A DNA stretch of 64,000 nt from Favolaschia claudopus (taxonomy: Eukaryota > Basidiomycota > Agaricomycetes > Agaricales > Mycenaceae), in the NCBI GenBank assembly GCA_037176885.1, contig JAWWNJ010000023.1, forward strand, positions 1,922,001 through 1,986,000, given 5' to 3'. Every line of letters starts with the position of its first letter. Position 1 is the first letter of the stretch. The notes under the pieces were generated by a model. The model made no database searches, was not told the DNA's origin, and was given only the letters and a program-made list of their open reading frames with translations. Positions 23,738 through 35,470 of this stretch are shown piece by piece. The translations under genes and the position numbers were made by a program.

Positions 23738-26348
23738 CTACAAATACAAATCCATTTGAGCAGCAAGGCTAGTTTTATATTCAAGCCCTAACTCCGCTTT
23801 CAGATCATCAGCGAACTTCTCCGCAATCGCGAAACATCCGCCAGCCTGAGCGCATCGTCAGCACCGTACATCTACCGCACACAAAGAGAAGAATACGAAA
23901 TCTCACCGTATGTCCCGAAATAATCCAAGGAAACACCGACGCATCGCACACCCTCAGTCCCTGAATCCCATAAACTCGCAACCTTGAATCAACAACACCA
24001 TTCTGATCCTCCGGCGCCATCCGACAAGTGCTAGTTGGATGATAAACTGTCTCGACGCGTTCACGGATAATGTCCCGCAGCTCGTCGTCCGTCTTGCGAT
24101 GAATCGCATGATCGAGTTCTGGATTCATGTTACTGTGATCGAGGTACGCGTCCATAGCTTTGGCGTGTGCGATCTTGATGATGAGACGGAACCCGCGCAG
24201 GAGCTTTTCGAGATCATGCGGGTGTGCAGGTAGTTGGGATCGATTGTCGGTAAGGCCCATGGATCGGCTGATTTGAGGCCAACGGAGCCTCGACTCGTGG
24301 GGCTGCAGGCGAATGATCAGCGACGCAAATCAAGGTCGGTCAAGAGAACACATACCGAAGCAGGTAGCAGTGCAAGCTGTATGTGTGCCTCTTTGAACAA
24401 GAGCCGACCGTGATCCTTTGAGGTTCGTTGGAAAGTGGAGCTTAAGGACGCATTGGATACTCGCCTTGAAAGCCATGGGAGTACAGAACAACTCAAGGTC
24501 AGGGCTCGCAGCGCCGGAACTGCTATCCTCTAGCTTTTGTGAAAAGTCCGAGGGAGGAAACAGGACAGTATCGTCCGAGCGCACAAAGCAGCCGCTTCAC
24601 CGAACTGATGATATGACAGTGCAGTGAGACAGAGAGAGCACAATGATGAAATAGCGCTCACATTGCTTCCAAGCTTCCCAGTGCCATACAACTGATACCT
24701 TACAACTTCTCGCACCAGCTGTAACCCTTGCCAAACGTTTTTCGGTTTCAACACATTCGCAGAGTCGTTCTTCTTGTCTTTCAGAAATAGACTGACAACG
24801 GGGTGGTCCACAAGATTTGCCCCAACGCCAGGCATATCGCGTACGACGGGGATGCTATGCTTCCTCGGCTCTGCTGCGGGACCTATGCCGGACAGCATGA
24901 GGATCTAGCGACATCATATTTATGAGGCGCTGAGCTCGATCAACAAGAACTGTGCTTACATGCGGAGAGTGGATTGCACCAGCGCTGCAAGTAATCCGTG
25001 AGTGAACGGATATAGGATGCAATGACACTCACGAGACAATGACCTCCTTACGAGCACGAGCTCTAAACCGCGGACCACTTGGCGAGTTCGCAAACTCTAC
25101 GCCAACGGCACGCGGCGCTCCATCCACCCGGTCAATGATGATACGAGTGACTTGAGCGTGAATGGCGACCTTTAAATTAGGGCGAGCCAACACCTCCCTG
25201 GTCAAATATGCAGTCTCAGAGGAAACACGTCGAGTCTTGGAGTCGACATATGTCACTGTTAGAATGGTCAATAAGAGGCTGCAGACAAAAGTCGGGGTTT
25301 GACTTACTGATCTAAAAGGGCTGAGAAATCGGAATATAGTTTCAAAATACACCACCCACCCTGCTAGCACCCATGGGACCGTTCGGTCCATTGAAATCCG
25401 GCACCAACGGTATGCCTACTTCGCCGCAAGCCTTCAAGAACGCTTTGGAATGTTCGGACACTCGGTTGAAGTACCCCCACCCGGACAGGCCCGGTGGATC
25501 CGCGAGCAGACGAATCGACAGCGGGGTAGGCTGGATCGCCTGTATATTTCTCGAACTTGGTAAAGTAGCGGCGTAGATTATTCCACGACCAAGTTTCGTC
25601 TCCGATAAGTGCGCCCCACTGATCGAAGTCGCCGGGAGCACCGTACTGCGCCATCTGTGCATTGATGCTGCTACATCCTCCTAGGAGTTTGCCTGCAAAT
25701 GTATTGAAGCACATCCGGCGTAGAAAGCTTGAGGAGACTCGCCTCGGGGAAGAAACGTGGTCGATTAGTCGTGTGCACTTGGGGCTCGAGCGTAAAGTCG
25801 TATACGTGAGGTGTACTTCTCAACTAGCGGTGACGAGATATGAAATACTTCCGAACTTACTGTGTAATGAGAGGGCAGACGAACCTGGGTGAACCCTGCT
25901 GGAATGCGGTCTCAAAAAGTGCGCTTCCACTGACAGTCGATTCAGATTTGCAGCCCTCTTGACTAAAAGAACGACACACCTCCTCCAGCTTCCAACAAGA
26001 GCACCCGAATTGAGGGATCCTCACTCAGCCGAGCTGCTAGCACACATCCAGAAGTTCCTGAAAGGCCATGACTGCTATTTCACTGGTAACCAACTGAGAG
26101 AATTTGAGCAACGCACCTCCACCAACGATAATAACATCGTATTCGCAACTTTCCCATACAGTCCCCTCTCCGCTACTCCCAACCGAAGAGAGTTTCTTGA
26201 TATACTTCCCCTGTTTCCTCGTCCTGTTTAGGAAGGCGTAGCGGAGAATTAGCAAGAGAAGCGTCGCGATAGCAGTTGAACTCCATAAAATCCGGCGTCG
26301 CTGCGCCGTCAGCGCGTTACTCAATTTTGCTGGGATATCGTTGGCCAT
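23738..26348 (-). CDS. Membrane-anchored GMC oxidoreductase, copy 1
   Basis: FAD-dependent glucose-methanol-choline family alcohol oxidase or dehydrogenase. The start MANDIPAKLSNALTAQ (26348) is followed by a hydrophobic helix (ILWSSTAIATLLLLILRYAF) and a basic stretch, giving an N-terminal anchor rather than a cleavable secretion signal. YDVIIVGGG joins TSGCVLAARLSEDP after an intron, forming the ADP-binding motif. GMC signature 1 region is LLGGCSSINAQMAQYGAPGD; LSGIGPAAEP belongs to signature 2. Catalytic residues are visible in VYHPTSTCRMAPEDQ (His) and WIISGHT (second His). The last exon reads AGGCFAIAEKFADDLKAE and stops at 23738. A C5 run at 25473-25477 puts the segment GYFNRVSEHSKAFLKACGEV one base out of frame relative to copy 2, consistent with a one-base insertion. 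The substrate is unknown. Confidence 0.9.
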
Positions 26349-26964
26349 AGCGCTAGGCTGAGAGGACGTCAGGAGGTACCACCACGGGTGAAATAGCATT
26401 GAATCCAATATCAGACAGCGACGGCGATTGCCGACGCCGCCCCAATTCGCCACAAGCTAACAGGTACACCGTGTATCTGCAGTTAAACGTACGGAGCGAC
26501 CTGCTGAGCCAGGCGTGTCGCAAGATTCGACGACGAACACGGCTTTCGTCTTTCTTCGCTGGATCTGAGTCCATTCGGCTTTCTCAAGTCGTTCGTACTC
26601 GAGGCTCACGAATTCAACACGGCTTCCAGGCTTTTCAGTCAGTGAGCACAGTCGCCGTGTATAGATTGTTCGTGGCGAGCGACGCGACGAAGGCCGGCGG
26701 ACCGGGGAAGGATTTTCATCAACAACATTGGAAGCAGGAAGGAGGCAAAGTGTACGTGATCTTGACCGCACTTCATAAGACTTGACCAGGCAATACAACT
26801 CAGGTACTACTCAGGTCAACTGCAAGCGACTTCATTTGATACAACGGAGCAGCTCCAATACAGATACACATGTAAAAATGAATGGTCGGTGCACGCCTGG
26901 TGCAACGGTAATAAATCCTCATAAAGTTACCATTATAAAATTCTCTTAGTGTTCTCCGCGTCCA
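26349..26964. other. Spacer between the two GMC genes
   Basis: It holds the presumed promoter of GMC copy 1 and the 3' region of GMC copy 2. Short reading frames have no recognisable motif. No repeat is evident. Confidence 0.5.
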
Positions 26965-29435
26965 TTACTTCGAGCCCCGATACTCCTTCTTCATATCATC
27001 CGCAAGCTTCTCTCCAGCAGCGAAGCACGCGCCAGCCTTCGAAAACATCATTATCATCAGCGATAGAACGAAAAACAGCGAAAAACCAAAAACACACCGT
27101 ATGCCCCGAAACAATCCAAGGGAATATCGACGCATCACACACCCGCAATCCCTGAATCCCATAAACCCTCAACCGCGAATCCACAACCCCACCCTTCTCA
27201 CGCGGCGCCATCCGACACGTACTCGCCGGATGGTACACCGTCTCCACGCGCTCGCGCACCAGCTCCCGGAGCTCGTCGTCCGTCTTCATATGCGTCGTCG
27301 CGTGGTCGAGCTCGGGGTCCTTGTTGTCGTGGTCGAGGTACGCGTCCATAGCCTTTGCGTGTGCGATATTCAGTAAGAGGCGGAACCCGCGTGTCAGTTT
27401 TTCGAGGTCGTCGGGAGATTGCAGGTAGTTCGGATCTACACTGGGCAGAGCCCATGGATCCGGAGAAGTCAAGAGGACGGAGCCTCGACTTGTCGGACTG
27501 GGTACGAATCAGTCTGACATCCTATTCGTTCAACGATGAGCATACCGGACGAGATAGCAATGCAGAGCATAAGAATGCATGTCGAACAAAATAGCACCAT
27601 GGTCCTAATGAACTTAAGCTCGAAGCGAGGATGAGAACAACGACTCGACACACCTTGAACGCCACCGGCGTGCAGAATAATTCAAGATCAGGACTGGCAG
27701 CTCCAGACGTGCTATCCTCGAGCTTTTGAGGATATTGTGCCGGAGGGAACAGAACAGGATTATCCGACCGCACGAAAGCAGCCGATTCACCGAGCTGGAT
27801 AAGTAACATGAGTATGAGCCACCACAACTTCTCCGAAAAGGATCCTACGTTCGTCGTAAGCATCCCCTTGCCAAACAACACGAACTTCGCAAGCTCCTTA
27901 ATGCGCCAATAGGCTCCGGAAAGGGTTTCTGGCCGTAAGGAGTATATTGAGTTGTTTGTCTTGTCCTTCAAGTACAGATCCACCACCGGATGGTCGACAA
28001 GGTTGGCGCCTACACCGGGAGTGTCGAGAACGACGGGGATCCCGTGTGCTTTGAGTTGGGCCGCGGGACCAACGCCCGAGAGCATCAAGATCTGAAATTC
28101 ATTCAGTCAAGGAAAGGAAGGATGAGGATGAGGCGACGCTTACATGCGGAGAATGAATGGCACCAGCTGATATAATCACGTCTTTGCGAGCACGAGCTTT
28201 GTATCGTGGGCCGTTGGGTGAATTGGCAAACTCGACCCCGACGGCGCGCGTTGTTCCGTCGCTGCTCTGGTCGAAAAGCAGGCGCGTTACCTGGGCATTA
28301 ATGACAACTTTGAGATTCGGCCGTTTGAGAACATCATTGGTGAGGTATGCCGTCTCAGACGAGACGCGTCGACCGTTGGAGTCGACATATGTCACTGTGT
28401 AACGGATAAAGAGCTGATGGAGAAACAGAGTAACAAAACTCACTGATCTGGAGCGATGGAGGTCAGTTTCAGGTAATTGACGACAGTGAACACACGCACC
28501 CTGCTCGCGCCAATAGGCCCCTTCGACCCATTGAAATCTGGCACAAGCGGGATTCCCACTTGCGCACAAGCCTTCAGGAAAGCCTTCGAGTGATCCGACA
28601 CCCTATTAAAATACCCAACACGAACGGGTCCGGACGAACCGCGTTCAGACATATCAATCCCAGGATAATTGGGGTCGGGTATATACTTCTCAAATTTAGA
28701 GAAGTAGCGGCCGAAATTCTGCCACGACCACGAATCGTCGTTTGTAAGGGCAGCCCACTCGTCAAAGTCCCCTGGGGCACCGTATTGCGCCATTTGCGCA
28801 TTGATGCTGCTGCAGCCTCCAAGCATTTTGGCTGTGGAGAACGATTGTTAGATGCGACGATGAATCCAACGAATAACCAACCAACAACGAACCTCGGGGG
28901 AAGAACCGTTTTTGACCTTTCGCGTGGACTTGCGGCTCAGTCCGGAATCCATAGACGTGTTTCGTCCGGAAGAGCCCACTGAAGCCAATGGGAATGCGAC
29001 TTGCAGGTAAGGCGCTGCCGCTGCGTACATCCCCATCAGCATCTCCTGCCGACAAGGTAAAAAAAAAACGGGTACCTGCCTCCCGCCTCCAGCATCAAAA
29101 CCCGGATAGAAGGGTCCTCCGTTAGACGCGCAGCGAGCACACACCCCGACGTGCCTGCGTTTTATTCATACGACTTCCAACAATTCCAAAAACCCAAACT
29201 CACCTCCCCCAACGACAATCACATCATACTCAAACTTCTCCCAATCCGCCCCGGTGCTCCCGACCTGGGAAAGATCTTCAATGTATTTGCCTTTCCTCTT
29301 CTTCGCTGAAACAAATCGAAGAGTCAAAAGCAACGCAGCGAGGGCAACAGAACTCAGAACGGTGCGTGGGTGAGCATCAAAGAAGCGGCGAAATTTGTCG
29401 AGGACGTTCAACGCGGTGGTGAGGCTGTCTGACAT
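26965..29435 (-). CDS. Membrane-anchored GMC oxidoreductase, copy 2
   Basis: Tandem paralogue of the preceding gene with the same architecture. The start MSDSLTTALNVLDKFRRFFD (29435) precedes a TM helix (VLSSVALAALLLTLRFVSA), then KKRKGKYIEDLSQVG and YDVIVVGGG. Also visible are MLGGCSSINAQMAQYGAPGD, GYFNRVSDHSKAFLKA, SAGAIHSPH and LSGVGPAAQ (GMC signature 2 region), and PGVGANLVDHPVVDLYLKDK. Catalytic His motifs are VYHPASTCRMAPRE and WIVSGHT. The terminal exon reads AGACFAAGEKLADDMKKEY and ends at TAA (26967-26965). The exons I traced stay in frame. The two enzymes probably share a role at a membrane. Aryl-alcohol oxidase or choline-dehydrogenase-like activity is family inference only. Confidence 0.92.
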
Positions 29436-29521
29436 GGTGGAGGACGGCAAGAATATGGTGCTCTTTTAAAGATCCGTGTTGCCGCCATAACCGTTATTGG
29501 CAAATGTGTTTAGTCTACGGA

Positions 29522-29565
29522 CGTGTGAACGTGGGTTTGCCAGTGATCGTGTGAACGTGGGTTTG
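29522..29565. repeat. Short direct repeat, two 18-nt copies
   Basis: The sequence cgtgtgaacgtgggtttg occurs at 29522-29539 and again at 29548-29565. It lies just upstream of GMC copy 2 (start 29435), so it could be a paired regulatory site or a small duplication. Confidence 0.6.
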
Positions 29566-29883
29566 ATCGTTGCATTTTAGAAAATTATGGGTCTGCAAGA
29601 AATGCTGACTTTGTCCAAGCCAAGAAGCTTGGAATGGGGAGGAGGAGAATGTGTGAACGGTATTATCCCATTCGAATATTTTGTTCGTGGTTTTTAGGTT
29701 TTTCACCAATGAAAAGATCGACAATTCGAGTGTGGCAAACAAATCGAATCGGGATCGAGCGAAAGAATGTGTAGTAAATTGGATACAGGGCTACGCTGGC
29801 GAGCTAAAGACTATACATGCTGTTGCTAATAGCGAACAGTGTTAGATGAAGATTCATGGGCAGATAGGGTGAAGGCGTATAGA

Positions 29884-30528
29884 TTATAACAAGCAAGTCT
29901 TGGCGGTCCAAAGGATAGAACCTGGAAAAGGACTTGACTTGACCGGTGACCCACCATCGCGCTGGGGTGGAACGTTGGCTAGATCTTTGGGGGGTCGCAG
30001 AAGTGCTTCGGAACAGGCTCGGAACCCGTGCGGCGGAGGAAACTGCGTTCTTGTATGTCTTGCATGACAGAAGATTGCCGAGGCGGAGTGAGGGGCCAGC
30101 ACCAGGGATCGGTCGCTGTGGGGACTGACCACAGGGGCAGACGCCGGAATCCAATTTTGTATTGCCCCCACGGCTTTCATAACGCGACCCAAGGAAAGAG
30201 GCACCGTGCTTGATGAGAGGGTCACATATCTCGATTTACCAGAACTCGGTGACGGGGTTGACGACGTCGGGGTGCTGGCTTCAGGACTCAGGCCCAGAAG
30301 TGGAACATGTGAGTCTGCATGACTGGAGAAGACTTGAGTACCCTCTCCGTAGCGCCGCCCCAAGCGAGAAGGAGGTGGTTTCAGCTTCATTGTCCTGACA
30401 CAGCGGCGTCGACCAGATATCCAGAAGTCGTCGTCGAGAGGTAAGTCCTTGAAATTGAAGCTTTAACTCTTGGCCTCGCGCTCATTTGCTTCGAACATCA
30501 GGTGATCCTTGGGGCGAGACTGAGACAT
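29884..30528 (-). pseudogene. X-family pseudogene (third copy)
   Basis: On the minus strand from an ATG at 30528 the frame reads MSQSRPKDHLMFEANEREAK, then hits an in-frame TAA (30465-30463), and continues with SFNFKDLPLDDDFWISGR. This aligns with the N-terminus of X copy 1 (LFDNAIKKEAKRSKFTIKSP and FWTIFD). Further on, LGRVMKAVGAIQNWIPASAP aligns with the tail GRVKNAVAVIDSRIPAP. The middle exons are missing. The copy lies directly downstream of repeat B', as X copy 1 lies downstream of B. The in-frame stop and missing core support a dead copy. Confidence 0.7.
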
Positions 30529-30611
30529 AACACGTCGAAAGGGCGCAAAATTGAGAAAAAAAGTATGAGCCGATGTGTTGTGCGTTGTGCAGTGCGCATC
30601 TGTCAAGGGGA

Positions 30612-30905
30612 GATCGAGAAAATAATACAACCTCCGCAGAGGTGAGGGCTACGCTCGCTGGCATGTTCAACGGGATTCACCCCCCGCGCGCACTTAAGCG
30701 GACATGCACAATTAGGATCAGTGAAACCGAGACCTGATCACTGAAGTTTTGTACTGTGTGTGGCCCACCTGTGTTCGAGATAGGATTTTTGAAGCATTTG
30801 ACGACTTGGTGTGCCGGGCAGGTTGCTCGTCGGGGTGAAGACTGTGGTGGTAGGAAGCAACCTGATTCGGGGTTGCGAACAAACAATGGCCGTGAGAACA
30901 TACTT
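30612..30905. repeat. Inner inverted repeat B' (right)
   Basis: Inverted partner of 21421-21712. It carries a plus-strand frame with FCTVCGPPVFEIGFLKHLTT that is not obviously a gene. The short tandem gattagtccgcc-like pair near 30970-31000 lies just outside. Confidence 0.85.
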
Positions 30906-31394
30906 ATTCATGGCTTCATGCCCAAAGGCTGTAAGTAGCTATTACTAACCTTATAATTAGGGTGTGGCGCATTAGTCCGCCGATTAGTCCGCCTTCCACA
31001 ATTGCGACCCGATTCCTAATGCGCAGGTGAGAATATCAGACCTAGAACCAATAGACTGTACATGTACTTGTACATAGTACGCGCTACAATGATAGATACG
31101 TTTGATTTGATACGCAAGACAAGAGTATATATACAATTCTAAGAGCTCAACATTGACAGAAAGAGGGGCGCGAATAATGGTTGGGATAATATCGTCACAT
31201 ACGGTATCCAGTACGATTTGTTCAGTGGGGCATCGGAATGCCGTCGTGAAAGTCCAGCGGCTGATAGTGATGAGACTTGAGGAATGGTGTGCGGAGGCAT
31301 GTGCAGATCTTGTATAGGATCATGATGGCCGAAGGAGTTGAGGGGAATGTAGATTGAGACTTGGGGCTTTGGGTTGCGTGCTTGGATTGAGCGT

Positions 31395-32539
31395 CTAGTT
31401 TGGGAGGGCGAGGGTCTTGAACTCAAGTATGGTTGACGGCGTAGGCGGTTCGTTGCGTAGAAGAGGACAAAAGTGGCGAGGGATCGGGTCGGAGACCGCC
31501 CGACGAAACCGTATGAAATCGCTTTTTCGTCCCGCAGATTGGCGAGGGGGCGTACGCGGCCAGGCGCCGGGCATCTTTCGCAATGGAGATTCTGATGTGG
31601 GGTGGCGCGAGAAGGAAGAAACGGGCGTGCGCTTGTCGATGGCCGCCACAGCATATTTGACGCGAGTTGTCGAAGGCAGAGCTGCACTTGACGAGGGAGG
31701 CGATGGGCCCTATTGACAACGGTCGGTCAAAACGCTAGCGAAAGCGACAATAGTTGCGTACAGAGGTCTTCATTTGCAGCGTGCGCATCTCATCAAGGAA
31801 TTGCCAGACTTAACTGGGATAAGCAATGCGCCGACCAGCACGATGAGCGAGAACAAACCCTTGGTGCACTTGGTTTCTGATGATGTCTTTTGTCGTTTGG
31901 CGGGCCGTTCAGCGTCTTCCGCGGCATCGTCGCTATCCGGGCCTGAGCTTGATGTGTCCCTATAATTTGTAAGTGGATTGTCGGATTGAGTATGAATATC
32001 GTACTGACTTCTTTAGCACATCCTCCATAACTTCTATAAGCGGTCCGAAAGTCTCAGCATACCATTCGGTGAGTTCAAAAGGAGTGAGCGATCGCTGTAA
32101 CGTCGCCAACCATGCGTAGAAAGTCCAAGTGGGCGAGCTAAGGGATGCCGTACAGCCCGGCGGGCGAATGCCATTCTCAATGAAGTGGGTGAACGTGGTG
32201 TCGGTGTACAACGCCCAAGAGATCGCCTAAGGTAATTTCAACGAAAACGCGGGGGAACAAAAAGCGACGACTAACATCGCACACGCCGAGCGCATTTGGG
32301 CGCGGTTCCATGAAGTCGTCGAACAGGTCGGACGAGGCACGTCTCCCTTTTCGCGTCAAACCCTCAACTTCCTTATCAGTAGGGGAGTCCAAGCCCTGCC
32401 ATACATTGACAGCAATGGGTGGGACGCAAATGGTGGACTCGATGAGGGCGGCGTTGAGAGCAGTGACTAGACGATCGTTTGAAATGGTCTCCTTCCTGCG
32501 TTTGTGCGGACGGCGGGTAGGTATTTCTGTGCCGGACAT
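31395..32539 (-). CDS. Unrecognised X-family protein, copy 2
   Basis: Paralogue of the gene at 21786. The start MSGTEIPTRRPHKRRKETIS (32539) leads to LFDDFMEPRPNALGVCD, the end of exon 1, matching LFYLFMDRRPLPVGGYD. Exon 2 has LQRSLTPFELTEWYAETFGP and LIEVMEDVLKK, matching LQQSLDAAAYSAWFAEIYEP. Exon 3 is acidic then basic (DSDDAAEDAERPAKRQKTSS), a likely nuclear localisation signal. After a short exon (WQFLDEMRTLQMKTS) the last exon contains TRVKYAVAAIDKRTPVSSFS and ends at 31395. An alternative stop without the last two introns is at 31770. The promoter side of the gene lies inside arm A'. Function unknown. Confidence 0.65.
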
Positions 32540-33650
32540 TCGATAGTAGGCACTGGCAGAGGGTGGAAAGAGTGTAAAGGAGGTTGGTCACTGTTGGTGT
32601 GACAAATGAAAACTTGAGTGAATGAAATTATAGCAAAAACGAAGAAAAAAATGGGCGCTGTGAATGTGACCGCATTTCAGCGGGCACACAACACAGCAGG
32701 GGGCTACGAGTGGCTGGCATGTTCAAACCGAATTCACCCCCAGACGCGCAGACTTCTTAATTCAATGCGGACATGCAACGATCGTTTACTTGAAATTTGA
32801 GACCCGATCACTAGAATGGTGTACTGTGTGTGGAGGACCGGAGACCAGAGACCAATGCATATTCTCCTGCAGTGTTGCTGCTAGCGCTCAGTGTCCAGCA
32901 TTGAGCCAAGAAGATTCGACTGTTGTGGTCAAGAGAAAGAAGAGACCGGCGTGAGAACCAAGTTTAGCGCCCGCCGCGCTTGTATTCAGCTTGACTTTCC
33001 GCCAAACTTTCGCCACTGCGCTGGCCTATCATCCCCCTTCCTCAAGTTGATACAATGCTCAGTTTCAAGCCAAAGCGACATGCAAATTCCAGACTTGCTA
33101 CTTCCCTTAGTACTCAAGAGTCAACTCTGAAGCAAATTTTTCTTTCAAATTCAAGTTTGAAGCTCGGCTGCACGGACTCGACTTACAAATGCCCTCGTCG
33201 ACTGTAGCTCCCAATGCTTTACGATTACTGGCATGAAGATGTTGAAGAAATTCGAAGCTTCAAAAGCATGCTGGGACGGCTTTTGAAAACGTGGGCACTG
33301 CCGGTGGCAATTTAGGTCCTTCAATTAGAACAGTAATCTGGCCCTGACTGCAATGTTCTCGGGCGTAGCTCTGTGGTTTTGTGGCGCACGATCCAAGTAT
33401 CTTACGAGGCTGCGCTCTAACTCTGCTACCAAAAATTTCAGAAGGATGAGCGCCACTGAACCATTTTCGGTGTAAATCAAGCCGCTAGTGATTCAAGGAC
33501 GAGCTACCTCTTTCCATGTTGCTTATGCTCTGATTTTTGGACTCAAAAACGCGTCAACAACGCGTCAACAAACGCGTGTGGGACACCGCCACCTCGCTGG
33601 GGTACAAATACCTTCGGCTAATTCCACCTCTCCTTCACTCATACCACAAT

Positions 33651-35101
33651 ATGTTCTGCCGTAAAACCCTCCTCGTCGTTGCCTCGATTCTTCATATCCT
33701 CCAATCCGCCGAAACCCCTCTCACCCCAAAGACTCCTTCTCGTCCTCCCACCCTTCCTGACGAAGCGTTTGTGCTCGTCGACTACACCCGTCCCATCCTC
33801 CCGTTCACCGACGCGAGCGAGTATGGTTCCTACCTCGCGGCTCACCAGCTCGCGTTGCGGAACATTTCCTGCACCGCGAAGAACACACCCTCCGTCGTCT
33901 TCAACGACCTCGCCAAGGTCGCGCTCTTCGTCGACGTCGTCCAACGCGCTCGTCAGGCCTCCACCACCAAGCTCGACCTCTTCGGTCTCACCGTCGACCT
34001 TGAAGACGTCGACAACTTGCAGTATCTCTTCATGGGGACTGCCTATGTAGCTCGGCGACTCGGTGTCAAGAGATGGCTAAGAGAGGTGTTACGGACGATT
34101 TTCATACTAGGCGGGCTTCTGTTTTGTGCCGCGTTGAATTTAGGCGAGGGTTCAGAAGCCGTAGACGCTGCCATCGCGGTGGTGCTACAACCGTGTCGGA
34201 GTCGCAGATCGTCGATTGTTAGGGTAGGTTTCCATTTTATGTTCTGTGGAGGACACCGTTCTCACCACTATTAGATTCATCGAAAACCTCGCCAAGCTCG
34301 TCGACAAGCGTGTGCTATGGCTCGCACGGTGTGTTTCTTTCTCTTGTCAAGCTTGCTTTGTACTGACATCTTGCTCAGTGCAGACGTCTCGTCTGCAGCG
34401 TCATCCGATATTTGGACGCTCGCCTGTTGTTGATGACGGTGCGTCCCTCTTTCTTGTTTGTTTCATTGTCTTGATAGTCTCCCTCCAGGTCCTGTCGTTC
34501 GAGATACCCCCTGTGCACCTCGCTTCGGCTCTGGTTCTTGACGGGACCGCCTTCTCCGGTCTTACAGCCAGCCTATGCCGCACTATTTCGTTACAAGTAC
34601 AAGTAGGTTTTCCTTTTCTGTGTAGACATGGTTCTCATTGCTCTTCAGTTCTATCGCCAAGCTCGTCGACGAGCGTACGCCTTGGCTTGCAATGTGTGTT
34701 TCTTCCTCTTGTCAAGCTTGCCATGTACTGACATTTCGTTCAGTCCATTCGTCTCGTGAACAGTGTCGTGCGATATCTGGACGTTCGCCTGCTGTTGATG
34801 ACGGTGCGTCGTCCCTCTTTCTTCTTTCGTTCGTTGTCTTGACCGTCCCTCTCCAGGTTCTGTCGTTCAATATTCCCATGGTGCACCTCGCCTGCGCTCT
34901 GCTTCTCGACGGGACCGCCGTACATGTGCTCGCGACAAAGGTGTGTTGTTTCTTCTTGTCGCATTAGCTTTCGCTCAACGTCTCGCCTTGTAGATACCCA
35001 TTTTCCGTCATATACCCGATGACCTCTCCTCGACGCCCGTCATCAAGGCCCGCCGCGCGAAAAAGCGGTACAAGCGGGGCCGGAAGACCAAACCGCAGTG
35101 A
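33651..35101 (+). CDS. Unrecognised secreted/membrane protein Y (right copy) with tandem exon triplets
   Basis: Inverted duplicate of the gene at 16835-18271. Exon 1 (33651-34223) starts MFCRKTLLVVASILHILQSA, a likely signal peptide. Then come two triplets of phase-0 exons: A1 34275-34328, B1 34379-34438, C1 34489-34602, and A2 34649-34693, B2 34744-34803, C2 34857-34940. B1 and B2 are both exactly 60 nt and read CRRLVCSVIRYLDARLLLMT and SIRLVNSVVRYLDVRLLLMT. C1 and C2 begin VLSFEIPPVHLASAL and VLSFNIPMVHLACAL. The final basic exon (34994-35101) encodes IPIFRHIPDDLSS and then RRAKKRYKRGRKTKPQ. The predicted protein is about 365 residues. I know no family with this arrangement and assign no function. 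Confidence 0.75.
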
Positions 35102-35190
35102 ACAACTACTACGCGCTCAATACCACCGTTTCAACTCGTATCTTCGCCTTCGTCCCGACTGCGACGACCCCGCGCGCGTTGGACGGTGAA

Positions 35191-35470
35191 TAGTCGTTGG
35201 CCTGGGGACCCGGACACCGGATGCTTTGGGCTGCTTCCCCTTCCCTCGTCTCACCCTCCCCCGTCATCGGCGCTCGACACCCTCCACATCCTCGCTCGGC
35301 GTTTGCTCGCAGCTCGACCTTCTTTTCTTCGACTTTCGCAGCTCCCGCAGCAGCACTTTACCGGCGATGGTTAGTCGTTTTGAGTTGGGGACCCGGACAA
35401 CGGTCGCATTGGGCGTCTTCCCCTTCACTCGTCTTACCCTCCCCGACCCGCCGACGTTTTGCATCTCCGG
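35191..35470. repeat. Tandem duplication of about 181 bp downstream of gene Y
   Basis: Units begin at 35191 and 35372 (both tagtcgtt) and share ggggacccggacaccgg or ggggacccggacaacgg followed by similar cccttccctcgtctcaccctccc stretches. The same tandem is present in inverted form in arm A (about 16490-16770), so it predates the arm duplication. Long open frames here are probably a by-product of G+C-rich repetitive sequence. Confidence 0.6.

Noticed and set aside
30612..30905. Structured RNA gene (5S or snRNA) as explanation for the A/B repeat family
   Set aside because: No match to 5S, U2 or U6 features I can recall; position upstream of X genes explains the copies better.
30756..30938. Possible C-x2-C zinc-finger peptide (FCTVCGPP) in repeat B'
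   Set aside because: The counterpart frame in B is not conserved as protein and the Cys pair is isolated; more likely non-coding repeat.
31139..31687. 182-codon minus-strand open frame
   Set aside because: It overlaps the last exon of X copy 2 in another frame; the X frame has paralogue support.
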